Source: Erythrocercus mccallii
Lineage: Eukaryota; Chordata; Aves; Passeriformes; Dicruridae
NCBI GenBank assembly: GCA_013397435.1
Contig: VZRG01001690.1
Location: 96,577-160,576 of the forward strand
Length of the DNA: 64,000 bases
Direction of reading: 5' to 3'
How positions within the stretch are numbered: the stretch's first letter is position 1; each line of letters opens with the position of its first letter. Position numbers and translations under genes: made by a program. Positions 12,280-25,700 of this stretch are shown here, in pieces. The notes under the pieces are model-generated. The model saw nothing but the letters and a program-made list of their open reading frames with translations, did not search any database and had not been told where the DNA came from.

Positions 12280-12710
12280 TGACCTCTCAAGTACCAGCAC
12301 AGATCGGGGTCTGACCTACTTGAGAGCAACTGTACTGAGGACATGCGAGTTTTGGTGGGTGGCAAGTTGATTATGAACTGGCAGTGTGCCCTTGTGTCCA
12401 GGATGACTGCCCAATGGTATCCTGGAGTACATCAGGAACAGTGTAGCCAGCAGGCGCAGGGAGGTGGCTCTCCTCCTCTATTTGGCTCTAGTGAGGCCAC
12501 ATTTGGGGTGCTGTGTCCAGTCCAGGCTCCTCTTGTTCTTGTTCAGTACAAGAAAAATAAGGAGCTGCTGGAGAGGGTCCAGTGGAAGCCACAAAGATGA
12601 TTATGGGATGCAACGTCTGTCTTAAGATGAGAGGCTGAGGGAGATGGGCCTGCTTAGTGAAGAGAAGACTGAGAAGGGATCTCATCAATACATACAAATG
12701 GAAAGTTGAA
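12280..12710 (+). mobile_element. CR1 LINE fragment (sense)
   Basis: Sense CR1 sequence is seen as GGCAGTGTGCCCTTGTGTCC, GTGAGGCCACATTTGGGGTG, GAGAGGGTCCAGTGGAAGCC and GGGATCTCATCAATACATAC. The reading frames are broken. It runs into the next CR1 segment at about 12700 with no clear boundary, which suggests nested or adjacent insertions. Confidence 0.88.
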
Positions 12711-13350
12711 TATATATCAGCAGTGCCCTGGCAGCCAGGAGGGCCAACCATGCACTGGGGGCCATCGCCGGCTGGGCAAGGGAAGGGATTGTTCCACCCT
12801 GCTCTGCACTGGGCCAGCTTCACTTCAAATCCTGGGAACAGTTTTGGACATCACAATATAAAAAAAGACATTGAGTTATTAGGGAGCATCCAAAGGAGGC
12901 CATGAGGATGGTGAGGAGTCTGAAGAAGAAGCCTTATGAGAAGATTTACAAGGCCTTATGATGTCTCTTGGTCTGTTCAGCCTGCAGGAGACTGAGGGGA
13001 GACCTTATTGTGGTCTTGAACATCCTCACGAGGGGAAGTAGGCAGGTGCCAATCTCTTCATTCTCGTGATCAGTGACATGACTCAAGGAAACATCATGAA
13101 GCTGAGTCAGGAGGGGTTTAGATTGGATATTAGAAAAAGTTTCTTCACCCAGAAGGTGTTTGGGCACTGGAACAGGCTCCCCAGGGAAGTGGGCACAGCA
13201 CTGCACTGACAGAGTTCCAGAGGTGTTTGGACAATGCTCTCAGGCACAGGATATGATTATTGGGGTGTCCTGTGCAGAGCCAAAAGTTGGATCCTGATGG
13301 GACCCTTCCAACTCAGTATATTCTGTGATTCTCTGATTCTATAAATATCT
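12711..13350 (+). mobile_element. CR1 LINE fragment (sense) with 3' tail
   Basis: A second sense CR1 begins near CAGCAGTGCCCTGGCAGCCA. It continues through AAGGAGGCCATGAGGATGGT, CAGCCTGCAGGAGACTGAGG and TTCTTCACCCAGAAGGTGTT, and ends with GACCCTTCCAACTCAGTATA and TTCTGTGATTCTCTGATTCT, the characteristic CR1 3' end. No intact open reading frame remains. Confidence 0.9.
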
Positions 13351-13354
13351 CGAA

Positions 13355-13600
13355 GGCTGGTGCCAAGAGGATGTGCCAGACTCTTTTCAGTGGTGCCGGC
13401 GACAGGAAGCGGAGCAGCGGCCATTAACTGAAACGCACGAAGTTCCACCTCAACATGAGGAAGAACTTCTTTACGTTGAGGGTAGCGGAGCACTGGAACA
13501 GCTGCCCAGGGCAGTGGCACAGTCTCCCTCTCTGGAGACGTTCCAAACCCGCCTGGAAGTGCTCCCGGGTCACCTGCTGCAGGTGTCCCGGCGCACCGGC
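13355..13600 (+). mobile_element. CR1 fragment reaching into the DLD promoter
   Basis: A third sense CR1 segment, lacking its 3' end, shows CAGACTCTTTTCAGTGGTGC, GAAGTTCCACCTCAACATGA, GGAAGAACTTCTTTACGTTG, GGAGCACTGGAACAGCTGCC and CTCTCTGGAGACGTTCC. It becomes CpG-rich at its right end and stops about 150 bp before the DLD start codon, so it forms the outer part of the promoter region. Confidence 0.87.
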
Positions 13601-13690
13601 CGCCTGTGCCCAGAGCTCGCTACCAGCCCTGAGGCCTCCGTGCCTGCCTGGCCCCGCCCCGCGCCGCCCCAGCCCGCCCGGCACTGCGTC

Positions 13691-13702
13691 TGCGCCTGCG
13701 CG
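13691..13702 (+). promoter_or_regulatory. DLD: NRF-1-like site in the DLD promoter
   Basis: TGCGCCTGCGCG differs at one position from the NRF-1 consensus YGCGCAYGCGCR. It lies ~50 bp upstream of the DLD ATG. NRF-1 drives many nuclear genes for mitochondrial proteins, so the site fits the gene's function. Binding is inferred, not shown. Confidence 0.45.
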
Positions 13703-13748
13703 CGTCCGCGGAGTCCTTGAGCGGCCGGGGCGCGGTGGTACCGCGGAC

Positions 13749-13787
13749 ATGCAGCGCTGGGGCCGCGTCTCTTGCGCGCTCGCTCGG
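13749..13787 (+). CDS. DLD: DLD coding exon 1
   Basis: Encodes residues 1-13, starting MQRWGRVS: the start of the mitochondrial presequence, basic and without acidic residues. The donor is GTACGG at 13788. The exon sits inside the CpG island. Confidence 0.93.
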
Positions 13788-16700
13788 GTACGGCGCCGGC
13801 GGGGCGGCGAGGCGAGGGCAAGGGAGGGGAGAAGGGACGGAAGCCGCGCCCGGCAGCTCGGGCCTGGGCTTTCTTCAGACCCCTCAGCCTGCCGGGGGCG
13901 TGCGTGAGGGCGGGCGGGGTCGGAGCGGCGCCTTGAGGCGGGCGCGGGCCTTGGCCGCGCTCCGCTGTCCCCTTCCCTCGCCGCCCGGCCGGGCGGAGAG
14001 GACGCGGCGGCTGCGGCGGCCCTCAAGGTCCGTGAGCGGCAGGGCCCAGTCTCCGTTCTGCCGTAAGCGTTGTCAGTGCTTGTCCCCCGGTGTCCCTGCC
14101 CGCGGGAGGCCGCGGCCGTGGTGGCTGCAAAAGGCGCCGCCGGCCCTGGATTCTGGGCTGCGGTGCTGGGGACTTCGCAAATGCTTCCAGGGGCATCCTG
14201 TAATCAGTTACAGGGCGATCGGCCCTCGATGTGTTTGTAGCAGCTGTTCTGTGCTGTACCATTACTTTTTCATAAAGGTTGAAAAAACTTGCCCTCCTGA
14301 ACCTCCTGTGAGATACAGCTGCCTGTTCATAGGCATTGGCTGAAGGGATTGGTTACAGAACAAGACTCTTTATAAACTCCTGTGGATGTCTAATTTATGT
14401 CATTATGTGGTTTGAGAGCCCCATATAAAGAGTTGAAAGTTTTATAGTTGGAGGCAGCCTGAGGTGAGACTGACCTGAGAACAGGTATGATGACAGACTG
14501 AGGTGACAGAGCAGGTATGTGGCAGAGCAGCTTCTGCCTCTTGTTCCAGTCAGTGCCCACTGTGCTTCAGTCCTGCTGTTCCTATTTTAGTTAACTGGTG
14601 ACAGTAACTGTGTGCTCCTCTGTGTGTGTCTGAATGCTTATTTTCCCTCAAGGATAGACATAAACTTGTAAAACTAAGCGGTTCTTTTTATTTTCCTTTC
14701 TAGAGAAGCCGGTTTGATCGGATTCATCATGGTCCTCAGGGAGTTTGTGCAGTGCCACAAAGGTCCTATGCTGATCAAGGTAATTTCTTGTGAGAAAGCA
14801 TTTTTGGACAGAAAAACTCACCAACCCAAACCCCCACAAAAAACAAAACAATACCTCAAACTCAGAAATCAGTCTTCCAGATGAAACCATGTCAGGGTGG
14901 AGATTTAGATGAAATTTGAGGTTTATTTGCTTAATTTGATTTCCAGCTAAAGCTGTAAATAAAAGTTGAACTTCACCATCACTGTTCTTATGTTAATTAA
15001 TAGTCTAAAAGGGATTGTGGTTACAAGATATGAACTAGGTACAAAGTTCATAGCTTCCACTGCTTTATAGTCAACAGAAGTTGCATAGATACCTATTGCA
15101 GCCATGTTTTCCGCTTTACAAATTTGTGGCATTCAGTAAGCGTTAATGTTTTGTGCTAAACATCAATAGAAGCTATGTTGGAAAAAATGTTACAGTAAAC
15201 TATCGAGACATCTTGGGTTAAGTTCTTGAAGGCTTTAGAACAAGAGGGCTGGGAAATTCAGTTTCTTGACGTCATTTTACATTATTTTCCTTTTGAAATT
15301 TAAGACTGGTTATTTTTCTTGTGGAATGAATACCTTTACACAACCTTTCCCCATATCCAAAAGGTTACTTTCAGATATGAGATGAGGCTTCCATACCTAA
15401 TTCTGTTTCATTAACTTGCATAATTCTTAATATGCAATTATTTTGCTGAAAAAAACAGTAATTCAACTGTTCTCTGTTTCAGTTGATGCCGATGTCACGG
15501 TTATTGGCTCTGGGCCTGGAGGATATGTTGCTGCTATCAAAGCAGCTCAGCTTGGGTTTAAGGTGAGACCTCTCTCAGCAGAATACTCAGCCAGGTGAAC
15601 TTGAAAGGTGTCTTTGTGATACTGTAATTCTTCTGACACATCTTGGGCCACCAGATGCTGTTGACATCTTACGTTAATCTTTCCTTACCTTGCTTACCCA
15701 GATTATGCAAAATTTGAAATGAGGTCTGATTGTCTAACTGTCTGTAGCCCTGCTACTGACAGAGCTGCTTAGGACAGTGTACTTTTGGTACTGATAATTG
15801 AGGTGAGCTTATACTTTTGTGAAAGAGAAGGTGGGAAAACAAGGCTAGGAAGGAAATTTTCTCTCAAGAAAGAGGAAAATAAAAAGATAATGAATGACAA
15901 AAAGACCACTGTAAAACTATTCTGAAGAACAGAGTGAGGGAACTCAGGAGGAGAAAAAGCCACATTCAACTGATACGCATTTTGGATGTGATTAGCTGAA
16001 TTCTACTGCCATGTTAGAATTTTTGAGGCAAAAATATGCATGTAGAATTACTGTAGTATCTTAGTTACATTTATTTATGTTCATCTCTGTTGTCCTACCT
16101 GTTGTTTTTGAACACCTTTTGGAAGAGGCAGTTTGGGTCTGATGTGTACTAGTGGTGTGTCATTTAACTAAGTATTGTGAGAGCTGTACGTGTATAGTAT
16201 ATTTCAAATGTTTTTAAAGTTACAAAAATATAGAATGTGACTTCAGGATTTTTTTTTTGCTTTCATGTCTTAATATGAGACCAATTGACACTCTTGGCAC
16301 TGCATTATTGTTCTTGTAATTATCTGGAACTCTGAGAAGGTGGTGCTAGTCTTGAGCATGTTTCTGCTGTTTGATATATCACAATGTTTCTGAATTACCA
16401 AAAATAGACTGCATGACAAAAATGAGCTGATTTTACTGCCTGGTAAGGATAAGAACTCCTGGTGATGAGTTCCAGTGAAGCACAGGAATGGGGACCCGTG
16501 TAGTCTTCATCTTTCAGTGATTTCAGAACTTGGCTGTACAAGGCCCTGAGCCACCTGATACATCATAGAATCACAGAATGAATTGATTGGAGGGGATGTT
16601 AAAGCTGTCCTTGTTCCAGCTCCCCTGGCATGGGCAGGGACACCTTCCACTAGACAATGTCACTCAGAGACCCACCCAGCCTGGCCTTGAACCTTCAGGG

Positions 16701-19700
16701 GTGGGGCATCCACAGCTCTGGGCAACGTATTCCTGTGCCTTGCCACCCTCACAGTAAAGAATTCTTTCCCAAGAGCTGATCTGAATCTACACCCTTCAGC
16801 TTAAGGCTGTTTCTATCACTAAATGTCCTTGTGAAAAGTCCCTCTCCAGCCTTCTTGCAAGCTCCCTTTAAATACTGGAAGGCTGGTGTAAGGTCTCCCC
16901 AGAGCCTTCTCAGCCTGTCTTCATAGGAGGGCTGCTCCAACCCTGTGATCAACTTGGTGGCCTCCTCTGGACTTGCTCCAGCAGGTCCACATCTGTTGGG
17001 GCCCCAGAGCTGGACTCAGCTGTACTCCAGGTGGGGTCTCATGAGAGCAGAGTAGAGAGGGAGAATCACCTTCCTCAATGTCTTTGATGTTGACTGTGTT
17101 TGGAGGATTGACTAGATGGCATCCAGAGGAGGCCCCTTCAAAACTGAATTTATCTGTAATTCTGAGTGTTGTTCCTCATTGGTCAGTACTCCCACAACTG
17201 GGTGTCAGTAACATCTTTTGGGGTATCTTTTAGCTTTCTAATATGTTATTGGACCAAAATATAAATGTTAAGAGATTTCATTAAGTTGTCCATCTGTCTG
17301 TAACCTAGGGCAAAATAATTGAGTTGTCTTTGCACATCTTTGTGAATTACTATTTTGTCATAATAAGTACTCTTGCTTCTGGATGTATGTGGTTACTTAG
17401 CTAGTAACCTGAGAAAAAACGGTGCTCAGTGCTACAGGTTTTAATTAAGACTGTGGCCCTCTGCCGTGTGGGTTCGTGTTTGGTTGTTCTAAAGCTATTC
17501 TTGTGGCTGGCTATAAAGCAGCTTTTCTTGGAATAGTACTGTCCTTGAGTCTCTCCTATGTGTGATTAACAATAGGATACCATAGACAAGGCGGTTAAAA
17601 AGTGCCCTGGATTCAGTTTTTCATCATAGTAAAAAATAGTTTTGTTACACTGTTTCACAGCTAGTTAGAGAGGGGAAAATGCTTGAACATACTTCTGTAT
17701 GTCACCATTATCATTGAATAAGCATATAGAATGTTTTTGACATCCTTAAAGAATGTAAAGGTTGGTTTTTTTGCAGACTGGCAAAAAGATTGTATAGTTA
17801 CACCATCCATGGAAGAACCTGATTCTGCTCTACTGAATTACTTTAATTTCAATTTTAGTGCTATTTCTGCTAGCATTAGCATTGAGTCCTTGTATCACCA
17901 CCACAGCATCACATGCTATTGCTAATAGTGTTCTGTGGGTATTGGCTTTCCAAAAGCTTGGCCTTGTCATTGATGTTAATGTAAAATGGTTGAGGTAGAA
18001 CATCCTTATTGGGTAAAGGTAGGAGCAGTCTGGTGCTGTTTGATCCATGGTGCAGCTTTTAAAGCCCTTGTGTTGTGTTTCATGTTTTCATATGCTTAAA
18101 ACGAGAGGAAAGGGAGGTAGGGGATAAGCATGTCTCAGAATGTTCCTGTGATTTGATTTGGTGAATTCTGTTCTCCATGTTACCATCACCCCAACCTTAG
18201 CACAAAAGCACAATTTAAAGAAATTGTGAAAGGCTTTCACTTAGGTAGTTGCCTCTCAGTGGACTGGAACTCTCAAGAGTGTAAACCAAGGAACAATTAT
18301 TTTGAATATGTGCATGCCTTCCAAAGAAGGAGATGCCAATTCTTTTGCTTCTACAAAAATGGTTTAGGATACTCTCTCCCCCACTCTCTCTCCCAGTAAT
18401 CTGTTTTTATATGAAGTTTTGGCAGCTGTTTTTGTCCTTTGCACACTTTGATGTTGTCAGCTTAATGAGAAGGAGATGAAATATTTTCCATCCCTGTTGG
18501 TATTGACCTTATTTTTGCTTGGTTTTGCTTTACTTGATTTTTGTTTTTTCTTTCTTTATAGGTGTTGGTACAACTTTATAGCAGTGGGAGGAAATGTTGT
18601 TTGTGGCTTGGGGGTTCTATTCTGTTTTGTTTTCTTTGAAGAAAAGATTGCTTTGTGGGATTTTAATCTATGCCAGTTCACTTACCAGTGGTTTTCTTGT
18701 TTTTATAAATCTTCACATGATTAACATATTTTGCTTTTTCCAGTTATTTTCTGTAATTGTAAGGGGGACATCTTTCACTGGACTGAGTGTTGTATTTATT
18801 AATTACTTTGTAGATTTTTTTGTAGTAGGACAACATTTGTATGAAAGTATGAGTGGTACAGTGACTGTTGTTTGGTAGAGAATTTGGTTCCAAAGAGTTA
18901 TTTTGTGGGTTTTAATTTAACAAAAAAATGAAGGAAAGATGAGCTGTGAAATGAATATAGGAATTAAATTAATGGGACATTTGTAGAGGTAGAAATACCA
19001 GACAAATAGACAAATATCTTTGTCATCAGTTCTAAACTGTGAGATAGCCTATAAGGAAATGGTGGCATAGTATTACTAAAAAATTCTTATTTTTCCTCTG
19101 TTCTTTTTTGTCAGACTGTCTGTGTAGAAAAAAATGCAACGTTAGGGGGAACCTGTTTGAACGTTGGATGTATTCCATCCAAGGTAAATGTGTGTGGTTT
19201 GTCATAGCTTTATTAAAAACAGCTGACATGATGTGCTTCACTTGGAAGGAGATGAGGAAGGGGTTTCTCAAGATGTATGTGCATGTATAGAATGGCCTGG
19301 AGAGTGAGGCTGGTAGGGCTTGTGTGGAGTAATGGAGATCTGGAGAGAAAGAGCTGAGTCCAACACGTGTACTCTGAAAGGAGAAGCAAGAAGAAATTAA
19401 GAACTTCATATTTGACATTGCCAATCTAGTTTAAAGTAATTTCAGACCTTGGCCTTTGTAAGACCAGTGCTGTTGCTGGGGAATCCGCCTCAATAGCACG
19501 CAGCAGGTAAAGGAAGACACTGCTAATGCCAGGATTGTGATGGCTGTAGTAACAGACATAATATTCTAAACAAAATCCCTCCTAGCTATGTTGCTGTTTT
19601 TATTCCTTTTACTCAAGAGGTTCTATCAGCATGGGAGAATAAAATACAGTATAAATACTACAATTTCAAAAAAATTTATATTAAATTTTCTAAACATTTA

Positions 19701-22700
19701 GTAACCGTTTTAATGAAGTTCAGAGTATCTTAATATATTAAATCACCACTCAAAAATGGTAATCCACACAGTGTTACCTTGAAAGTTTGAAACTCTGCTA
19801 GGATCTATTAAACTAACTTCTCAATCTCTTTTTATTTTTTTATCCTTTAGAGTTCCTATGAAAATTCTGTTGAACCGGAGGCTAAACTTAAATGCTATCT
19901 AGAATTTGTTCAAATGGCAATAAACTTAAGAAGTGGATGTGTAGGCTGTGTACACCAAAGCAATAACAAATGATTTAAATATTCCTTTCCAGAAAACCAC
20001 CCAAAATAATACATTGGGCATGGATTTTTTTCCTTTCTAGTTGCTGAAGTCTTAAGCCGTGATTGCATCTTTTAAGTAATGTGGATGTTACAGATTCAGG
20101 TCTGTGACAGTTATGTGAAGTAGAGAAATTACTTTTAGACAGTTGATAAAAATTATAAAAATGGAATTATCTTATTTTGGTAGTATTAGTTTTACTCAAG
20201 CATATGTAGATAAGGCAAGTATTTCAGAATGCCCTTTGAATCTTTACTGTGCCTGCTTTAGATTTAAGTCAGTGCATACTTGTCACAATACGACACGAAG
20301 TAAAGATGATTGACTCCAATTTGAAGGCAGAAGAGAATCAGAAGGCTTTATTTACAATTCATTCAGTCTTTTTATAACATACTGCGCTAAAAAGGCACAT
20401 TACTGGTCCATAGGATTGACACCTCTCTCCATTGGTTTAGTAACAGAAATAGCAAACAACACCTGGGAGAGAGATTGTTACGGGGAAAAAAATGCTGTTT
20501 ACACAAATTTTGAAACAAGGAAAACTGTTGAAAAGTTTCCCTTGGAAAATGCTAGCAATTCTCAGGCCCAGAAATACCCAGCCCATACAAACTCACACTG
20601 TTATTCTTGCAAAGATACAGATAATTTCATATTTGGGGTGGCTATAACAAAAGAATCAATTTTCTTAGTAAGACCCTGCCTTAGCTATATTGTTATTTCT
20701 ATTCAAAATACAATTATTGAGGTTCTGAATTTGAAGCAACTAATTTATAGCCATCCATATAAAAGCTATTCTAATTATACCTATGAATTTGGAAGATCCA
20801 TGTACCTGAGTTAGCTCCTGGCTATTCAGTTTCAGCTCGGCTGACTATGCAGTTATAGAAACTTCAGCACAAAACCTCAAAATGTAACTTATATATGTCT
20901 ACACAGGCTAAAATCTTAACAGGCATTTTAGTTTAGATTTTCCTCAATCAGTTTTTCTGTATCTTTTCTTTGGCCATCACTCAGAATTATCTTTCTTTTC
21001 TTCTACTTGGTCTGTTCCTTTTTTTTATCTCTGTTGAGTAATTATCAATTTCTGTGGTGAAATGAGCAAAAAGGATAGGCATGGATTTAACTGTTTTCTA
21101 TTTCTATGTAAAATATGTAACTTTACTGAATTTTTCAGTAGGAGCTACTGTGTACAATTTCTGTGATTGAAATACACCTTTTCAAATACATATATGTCAA
21201 ACTTAATAGAACATTTTGCAAATAGTATAATTCTTTTTCTGTATAATAAATAACTTATTCTTGTGAGTGTATGTCTGAATTCACATTTTTGTGTGTCTGT
21301 TTTAGGCCTTGCTGAACAACTCACATCTGTATCACTTGGCCCATGGAAAAGATTTTGCTAATAGAGGAATTGAAAGTGAGTGAAGAGCTTTCAGTGCCTG
21401 TTACACAAGTGGTTTCCACCAAGAAGTAAATTTAATCTTTCAAATCTGATTAGTATGGTTTTCTGGTCAGAAAATTTTTATAGTTATAAATAATATATCT
21501 GTCATTTGGAGGCTTAGGGATGTGTGTGCTCCTTGAACTCTGAATAATGGATAGATACATTATAGTTGAAAAGTGCAGTACTGATTTTCAGCATAGCAGC
21601 TGTTGAATGTAACCTTTAGCATTTCATTCAACACATTTTTCTGTGCCAGCTGTCAACTGTGTTGAGGTTAGCTCCTTTAACATTAACACACTGCAATGTC
21701 TGATGTAAGTTGTTTTGTTTTAACCTTAGTTACAGGAATCCGTTTGAATCTTGAGAAGATGATGGAACAGAAGAGTAGTGCAGTGAAGGCCCTAACAGGT
21801 GGAATTGCTCATTTATTTAAACAAAACAAGGTTAGTTTGGATTATATACTGAGCTATATCCATTTTTCTGATCTGAATTTCTTGCTTTTTACATTTTCAT
21901 ATTGCCACATACATTAGAGTGACTGATACGACAAGGGCAGAATTGGAATGCTTCTCTTCCAGAGAACTTTTAAATGCCCAGTGTCTTCATTCTTAATCTG
22001 CTTAAAAGAATAGTATACAGTGTGCTTTGTGATTTGTACTGGGTAGTGATGCAGAGAGATGTTTTAGCAGCATCTCTAAGCATTAGTGAGACGCAGATGA
22101 AATGTAGCCCAACTTACATACTTGAACCTGACTTCACTGTGTTCTGATTACTAAAGGTTGTACATGTATCTGGGTTTGGAAAAATAACTGGCAAAAACCA
22201 AGTCACTGCAACGAAAGAAGATGGCAGCACACAAGTTATCAATACAAAGAACATACTCATAGCCACAGGCTCAGAAGTTGCTCCCTTCCCTGGCATTACT
22301 GTACGTATTTGAACTTAGTTGTACCTCCTTTTCAGTGTCTCATAGCCACACAATTTACTGTGCAATAATGGTTTGCACTTGATTGCACTTCATGTTCTGT
22401 GTGTTTTGTACGTAATATGTAAAAGAGATTGTAAACCTCCCTTTGTGCATTTCTTTGTCATTAGATTGATGAAGATAACATTGTGTCATCCACTGGTGCA
22501 CTGTCACTGAAAAAAGTTCCAGAAAAGATGGTTGTCATTGGTGCAGGAGTCATTGGTGTGGAACTGGTAAGAGGATATTTAAACCATTTGACCTTTAATT
22601 TGTAAAGGAAAAAGGTCTTATTTTTTTGTTGTATTTAGTGGTTTTGCTGTGATTGAACAGTTCAGTGAGTTGCAGTGAATCTGTTCAGACTTCATAGCCT

Positions 22701-25700
22701 GCTACCTCCATTTTTTACCAGAAAAACTGGGGCAAATGTTTGTTGGGTTGGTACTTCTGCAGCTGGTTAGATGAGCAGGGGAATGAGAGGAACATACAGG
22801 GCCTGGCATATTTATTTTTCTCTTTTGGAGGAAAAGGCATGTGAGGGAATGCCAGGATAGTCGGGATAAATTCTTGTGTTTAGCAGTTAATCTTAAGAGA
22901 TGTTTAATGTGATCTGATAGTACATATTCTATCAATCAAAGGCATGGAGACTTTGTATGTCATCATGGTCTGAGTCCTTTTGCCTCACATCTACACATTT
23001 CGAAAGGAATTTATATTTCCTGGTCTTGCAGCTGCTTGAAGTGGTTGCTTAGTCTGCTGACCACTAGGCAGGGAAAGAGTAAGCAAAGTGAAATTCTGTG
23101 TTGGGTGGATGTGGGTAATTTATTTTTGTTGGGTGTACATGGGTTTTGTTGGAGAAGCTGATGATCATGGTTAAGGTTATGAACACAGACAGGAGCAGCA
23201 GTGGCTCCATTTTGTTGAGTAAAATTTCCATAATGTGGTATTGTTTTGATTAATTAGTAGTGGTATTAGAGCACCACAAGCAATTCCCTTTGGGTTTTCC
23301 TTTCACATTCTTTGATTTTGAATTTCTTCTATACCTATAGTATAAAACATCCATGAGTTTAGTTATTTCATTAGCTATTTCTTTAAAAGCCAAATTCCCT
23401 GAATTTGGTCCTGGAAGTTTTGAGTCTGCAAATAAACAATGATAAATCTTTTCATGGAAAGGCTGGGGAAAGTTGAACTTTTTTTATTTTATGCTGTCAT
23501 GTTTGTAGAAACTGATCAGTTTGCTGTTACATGTTATCCTGCTTTAGAAGAGTTTATGGTCTGTTGTAAATGTTAGAATAAAAGTATCTGAAGTTTGCTT
23601 TTCAAAAACTCTCTTTACACATATTGTTGTGACTGCAGGGTTCAGTTTGGCAGCGCCTTGGTGCAGATGTGACAGCTGTTGAGTTCATGGGCCATGTTGG
23701 TGGAATGGGAATTGACATGGAGATCTCTAAAAACTTCCAACGTATTCTGCAGAAGCAGGGATTCAAGTTTAAACTGAACACCAAAGTTACTGGTGCTACC
23801 AAGAGACCAGATGGAAAAATAGATGTAGCGTAAGTGTTTTAACATGAAACTAAAGAAATGCAGAATATATTCTTCCTCCCAATCCATCAAACCTATTTAA
23901 AAATAGTCTGATATTATTTTTTAAACAGGAATGAAAATTAATTCTTTAGTGCAGCTGAATGTTTACCCTCCTTTGTAACTTACAGAGCTCATAATTTTGA
24001 GTTTATTAAGTCCTTTGTTTAAGTCCTGCTTATCCAGGAGAGGTTCCATTGATTTGAGGGCTTGCAGGCATAAAACTACCGTTATAATGAGATCCGTAAT
24101 AAAAACTGAACTCTAAATCATTCTTTTCATGGAAGATACTTGCTTCTGGTATAATTAGCATAAATACCATGATTGTTCATACAGTCATTTCCAAGCCATC
24201 GATTCTTGGCTATGTACCGGAAGGTCATCTTGTCTTAGGGTAAGCATGGCAGAGATATTATTGCTCTTGAACAGAAATAAATAAAACTACTTGAAGAGTC
24301 TATTTTAATGGTCATACTCAAGACCTTTGAAGTTTTATACATGAACAGTTAATGAAGAAACATGTAAAGCAAATTCGCTTTGTGAAAGTCCATAAGGATG
24401 CATTAGTTCTGTTTGTGTTAATGGATTCTCTATGCAGAAACTGTAGTTTAAAAAAATGCTTGATGTTACTTTACAAAAATAAGCTTAAATGTTTTTTCAC
24501 TAGGGACTTAATTTGGTGACTTTTACTTGCTGTATCACTGTAGCTTGGGATAGTCTGTCATCCATCACTATAAAGGTCCAGGATTTGGGCTTCTTTACAT
24601 GCCATGCTGATGCTGGTTGGATCTCTCATGTAGTCTTTTTCAACTTTTAGAGTATCATTTTGGTTTAGAGCATGCTTTTGAAACACACTTCCAATTAGCC
24701 TCACTTCCCAGGCTTTGGCTCTCGTGCTCTCGGAGTACATGAACTGAACCTGTTCTGGGTGCAGTAAAACACAAAATGCACTTGCAGGATGCATGAGATA
24801 CACAGCAGCTGCTAACAGGTGTTTAGTGCCTGGGCCAGAAGAAAGCTTGCTCAGAATACATGGCTCTACCCCACCCCAAAGTATGTATACTTTGGGTAGC
24901 AAGTACTCAGCAGCAATTACTTTGCTGTACGGTTTTGTTCCTATCAAGTCATGCTATTTGCTATTGAAAATACATCCTGAATTTCTCTCTAACAACGGTT
25001 AAGAAATGTAGTGAGAGGTGTTGCCTCCTCCTCCCTCTTCTGCTGCTGAACTCTTGCAAGGAGGAAGCATGGGGCAAGCTAAGTGAAGTGCTTTGGGTGT
25101 CAGACCCAGCCAGGAGGTCACCATCTTGGGTCATATTAGTTACTAGACAGAGAGAGATAAGGCTGCAAGTTTACAGGTTAGCATTTTTGCTTCTTATTTT
25201 CCTATAGTGTTGAAGCTGCTGCTGGTGGCAAGGCAGAAGTAATAACTTGTGATGTGCTCCTAGTTTGCATCGGTAGGCGTCCTTTTACAAAAAATCTAGG
25301 TCTTGAGGAAATTGGAATTGAACTTGATAAGAGGGGAAGAATTCCAGTGAACAACAGATTCCAAACCAAGATTCCAAAGTAAGTAAGACTATTTTTTTCC
25401 CTTTTTTTTTATGCAGAACACTTATTTTTGAAGTTTAACCTACTAAAGAACTTCTGGTTTTAACTCAGGATATCTGTATCATCTCAGTAGCTAAAAATTT
25501 TTAGTCAGCCTTTGAAGTTTTGTAATTTAAAAGTCGCTGTCTATTTCATGTCACTAAGTACCTCTTGAAGTGTGGTCATTCTGTGGAAACTGCTAAAATG
25601 GAGTATTTTAATCTGTTTTGAATAGAGTTTTCAGTAACATGTTTCAGACTGTTCTGTAAGGTAGCCCAGGTGTGCTAGGATGTTTTTAAACAGTGTCTTA

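Larger units (their letters stand above)
13560..14170 (+). promoter_or_regulatory. DLD: CpG island and DLD promoter
   Basis: The sequence turns abruptly from AT-rich to strongly GC- and CpG-rich, spanning the DLD first exon and the start of intron 1. It contains a GC-box-like GCCCCGCCCC at 13651-13660 and a CGCCCC run after it. No TATA box is seen. This is the usual architecture of a housekeeping promoter. The transcription start is inferred to lie between about 13650 and 13748. Confidence 0.85.

Noticed and set aside
1..13600. Exons of SLC26A3, expected next to DLD by human synteny
   Set aside because: No block with recognisable SLC26 protein sequence was found on either strand. The gene may lie further left or be absent.
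13424..14343. Open frames of 150-208 codons on both strands over the DLD promoter
   Set aside because: GC-rich sequence has few stops. The translations are arginine/proline/alanine-rich without conserved motifs, and the real DLD exon 1 uses only 39 bases here.
20416..20814. 132-codon plus-strand open frame in DLD intron 4
   Set aside because: It lies inside the LTR-like block, antisense to it, with no conserved motif.
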